Part shown: one piece after another, positions 14,591-16,738 of the stretch
How positions within the stretch are numbered: the stretch's first letter is position 1
Layout: each line of letters begins with the position of its first letter
NCBI GenBank assembly: GCA_937890745.1
Contig: CALADH010000059.1
Location: 1 to 16,738 of the forward strand
Length of the DNA: 16,738 bases
Source: Scybalocola_A sp900557175
Lineage (GTDB): Bacteria > Bacillota > Clostridia > Lachnospirales > Lachnospiraceae
Direction: 5' to 3'
Position numbers and translations under genes: made by a program
The notes under the pieces: model-generated
Seen by the model: the letters and a program-made list of their open reading frames with translations, nothing else
Databases searched by the model: none
Told to the model about the DNA's origin: nothing

Positions 14591-16564
14591 ATGAAATATA
14601 TACTCGGAAAAAATCACTGGAGAACAGCGGCGCAGGGCGAAGAAACATGTTTTTTGCTGACAAACGGTCTTGGCGGTTTTTCGTCTCTTGCTGTCTCCGG
14701 CGCCTGCGGCCGCGGTGATCATGCCCTTTTGATGGGGGCGAAGACAGCGCCAAATGTGCGTGTCCATATGGTGACAAATGTTCATGAAACATTGACAGTG
14801 GATGGCAAAAGCTATACACTGGCTGCCCAGCAGTATGTAAACCGGACAAAAAATCAGTACGGTTGTCAATATCTTGATACATTCTGTTTTGAACATCTGC
14901 CGCAGTGGAGGTACAGAGCCGGCGGTGTAACGGTGAAAAAGACAATTGTGATGCCTCATTTTCAAAATATGGCTGCGGTGTTTTATGAGATTGAAAAACC
15001 GGAAGCTATGGCGGCTGAACTTTCAGTGACGCCGCTGCTCCGCATGACAGCAAAGGATGAGCGCCTGTCGGTTTTTGATCATATTGTGTGGGATGAAACG
15101 GAAGAAAACTGTCTTGTAAATAAGGACAGCGGTCTGAAGCTTTATTTTGAACATAACGGCAATGTTACAAAGCAGGAAGCTTCTTTTTATGATGATTTAT
15201 ATTTTCAGGAAGATGCTGCCTGCGGCAGAGATGCTTACGGTATTGCTTTTGTAAATCACAGTCTTGGATTCCGGGCAGAGGGCGAAATCAGCCGCTTTTA
15301 TGTGATTTACAGTATGGATAAGATTCCGGCGGCAGTGACAGATTGCCCGGAATGTCTTATGAGGGCTGAGATTGAGCGGAAAGCGGCGCTTGAGAATGCC
15401 GCCCGTGTTTCGCTGCCGGCGGCAAAAGCACTTGCTTTAGCGGCAGATGCCTTTATTGTTAAAAGGGATTCTACAAAAGAAATGTCTATGATTGCCGGAT
15501 ATCCGTTTTTTGGTGACTGGGGCAGAGATACGATGATTGCGCTGCCGGGTTGTACCCTTGCCACGGGGCGTTACGAAGAAGCAAAAAGTATTTTGAATTC
15601 TTTTATGGCATACTGCCATAAGGGCCTGATGCCGAATCTGTTCCCGGAAGGCGGGGCTCAGCCGCTTTATAATACAGTTGATGCGGCGCTGCTTTTTATC
15701 AATGCGGTGTATTTATACTATAAGGAAACAAATGACAAAGCATTTTTAGATAAGGCGCTGCCTGTCATGCGGGATATTATTGAATGGTACAAAAAGGGGA
15801 CAGATTTCAACATTCATATGGACGATGATGGTCTTATTGCTGCCGGAAGCGGACTTTGGCAGGTGACATGGATGGATGTGCGCTGGAAAGACATATTGCC
15901 GACGCCGCGCCACGGAAAGCCGGTTGAAATTAATGCCTACTGGTACAATGCCCTTATGATTATGAGCGCGCTTGATGAAGAAACAGGCGGGGCCGCAGGC
16001 CGTCTCGCCCAAAAAGTGAAAAAAAGTTTTTGTGAAAAATTTTGGAATGAAGATAGACAATGCTTAAAGGACGTCCTGTCGGGGGCCGGGGAGGCATCAT
16101 GCGACGTTCAGATCCGGTGCAATCAGATATGGGCGCTTTCATTGCCGTTTATTATGCCGGATGAGGCGCAGGCACGAAAAATTATTGAAACTGTAAAGAG
16201 AGAGCTTTATACGCCGTGGGGGCTGCGAAGCTTAGCGCCGACAGATGAACAATTTCATCCGTTTTACGGCGGCAGCCAGTATGAAAGGGATATGGCCTAT
16301 CATCAGGGCACTGTCTGGGCATTTCCGCTCGGTGCTTATTATGTGGCAAAGCTCCGGTTTGCAGAAAATAAGAAAGCCGCAGCCGCTGCAGTGCTTTCAG
16401 AACTTGAGGCCGTCACGGCAGCCATGAGTGAAGGCTGCCTCGGACAGATCGCCGAAGTTTACGATGGCCTGACGCCGGACAAGTCCAAAGGCTGCTTTGC
16501 CCAGGGGTGGAGCGTCGGCGAAATACTGTGGGCGTATAAAAAGGCGGAAGAAACGATCTTTTAA
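14591..16564 (+). CDS. Amylo-alpha-1,6-glucosidase-type glycogen debranching enzyme (GH133)
   Basis: A 657-residue cytoplasmic protein with an N-terminal GDE_N-like domain (about 1-240) and a C-terminal alpha/alpha-barrel glucosidase domain (about 270-650). Signatures seen are LLTNGLGGFSSLAVSG, AGYPFFGDWGRDTMIALPG (GDWGRD at 308-313), QVTWMDVRW (424-432) and GKPVEINAYWYNALM. The family removes single alpha-1,6-linked glucose stubs or short branches from glycogen-type polymers. One oddity: the N-terminal motif usually reads like TRRYHGLL, whereas here it is GRGDHALL, so this branch may be divergent. Start at ATG 14591, with AAGGAG (14578-14583) overlapping the malQ stop codon, 11 bases from the malQ end; the two are surely co-transcribed. 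Catalytic residues are not assigned here. No clear terminator follows. Confidence 0.88.
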   Translation: MKYILGKNHWRTAAQGEETCFLLTNGLGGFSSLAVSGACGRGDHALLMGAKTAPNVRVHMVTNVHETLTVDGKSYTLAAQQYVNRTKNQYGCQYLDTFCFEHLPQWRYRAGGVTVKKTIVMPHFQNMAAVFYEIEKPEAMAAELSVTPLLRMTAKDERLSVFDHIVWDETEENCLVNKDSGLKLYFEHNGNVTKQEASFYDDLYFQEDAACGRDAYGIAFVNHSLGFRAEGEISRFYVIYSMDKIPAAVTDCPECLMRAEIERKAALENAARVSLPAAKALALAADAFIVKRDSTKEMSMIAGYPFFGDWGRDTMIALPGCTLATGRYEEAKSILNSFMAYCHKGLMPNLFPEGGAQPLYNTVDAALLFINAVYLYYKETNDKAFLDKALPVMRDIIEWYKKGTDFNIHMDDDGLIAAGSGLWQVTWMDVRWKDILPTPRHGKPVEINAYWYNALMIMSALDEETGGAAGRLAQKVKKSFCEKFWNEDRQCLKDVLSGAGEASCDVQIRCNQIWALSLPFIMPDEAQARKIIETVKRELYTPWGLRSLAPTDEQFHPFYGGSQYERDMAYHQGTVWAFPLGAYYVAKLRFAENKKAAAAAVLSELEAVTAAMSEGCLGQIAEVYDGLTPDKSKGCFAQGWSVGEILWAYKKAEETIF

Positions 16565-16640
16565 TCAAGTTGGTTTGTCGGCTTAGAATATTCGAAACTT
16601 TGTTGTTCATATTTTATGCGCAGGGACAGGCATATCATTT
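16565..16640. other. Non-coding stretch after the debranching enzyme gene
   Basis: No gene, promoter or convincing terminator is visible between the last stop codon and the structured segment that begins at 16641. The transcript of the last operon therefore probably ends in or beyond that segment. Confidence 0.4.
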
Positions 16641-16738
16641 CTAGTGACACGCAGCGCCTTTCTATGGGCGCCGCGCGCCTATGGACGGCATTCGCCAAAA
16701 CTCGCTTCGCTCAAACACAGGCTCGGTGCCGTCACTAG
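16641..16738. repeat. 98-bp GC-rich structured element bounded by 8-bp inverted repeats
   Basis: CTAGTGAC (16641-16648) and GTCACTAG (16731-16738) are perfect inverted ends, and the second coincides exactly with the window end. Inside are a hairpin GCGCC/GGCGC (16654-16658 with 16667-16671) and a near repeat of CTATGGGCGCC / CTATGGACGGC (16662-16672 and 16679-16689). There is also a partly self-complementary CTCGCTTCGCTC stretch (16701-16712). No coding capacity. It looks like a dispersed intergenic palindromic repeat or a small MITE-like element; copy number cannot be judged here. Confidence 0.6.

Noticed and set aside
14478..14965. Overlapping minus-strand frames at the malQ-GH133 junction
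   Set aside because: They run opposite two well-supported genes, are of low-complexity composition, and have no promoter or ribosome site of their own.
16641..16738. Insertion sequence
   Set aside because: It is too short for a transposase and no coding frame is present; at most a non-autonomous repeat.
1..16738. CRISPR array, defence system or prophage genes
   Set aside because: No regularly spaced repeats and no cas, nuclease or phage genes are seen. All nine coding genes fall into maltodextrin/glycogen use or its regulation.

Overview
The window reads as chromosome from a low-to-mid GC Gram-positive anaerobe of the Clostridia, most likely a Lachnospiraceae-type gut bacterium. Supporting signs are strong AGGAGG-type ribosome sites, two lipoprotein solute-binding proteins, a YesM/YesN-type two-component pair, intrinsic terminators, and a maltodextrin/glycogen gene set of the kind common in that group. 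The family-level placement is inference; no 16S or marker gene is present. All nine protein genes lie on the plus strand.

Layout. Bases 1-120 hold the 3' half of a tRNA-Cys(GCA) followed by an intrinsic terminator. The matching 5' half is absent, so this looks like the attachment-site scar or end of an integrated element lying to the left. Next come four transcription blocks. (1) A glgP-type glycogen/maltodextrin phosphorylase (330-2594) has its own promoter and a terminator-like hairpin. (2) A sensory operon (2724-7300) has its own sigma-A-like promoter. It encodes an AraC-type response regulator, a YesM-type histidine kinase and a lipoprotein sugar-binding protein; each gene overlaps the next by 11 bases. 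(3) A maltose/maltodextrin ABC importer (binding protein and two permeases, 7387-10968) ends at a strong intrinsic terminator. (4) Pullulanase, 4-alpha-glucanotransferase and a GH133-type debranching enzyme (11016-16564) follow with no visible promoter of their own, so they are probably expressed by partial read-through. The right end (16565-16738) is non-coding and carries a 98-bp GC-rich structured segment bounded by perfect 8-bp inverted repeats.

How the genes fit together. The importer brings in malto-oligosaccharides from starch or glycogen. Pullulanase and the GH133 enzyme remove alpha-1,6 branches, MalQ disproportionates the linear chains, and the phosphorylase releases glucose-1-phosphate. 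No importer ATPase gene is present, so a shared MsmK/MalK-like ATPase encoded elsewhere is expected. No LacI-type MalR is present either; control seems to rest on the two-component system with its own binding protein.

The most notable observation is that the promoters of the phosphorylase and of the importer share a nearly identical 21-base block (18/21) plus an identical 10-base extended -10 region at exactly the same spacing. This marks a two-member regulon that probably answers to the neighbouring response regulator. I see no clearly novel enzymatic system; the interest lies in regulation and in the two window edges.
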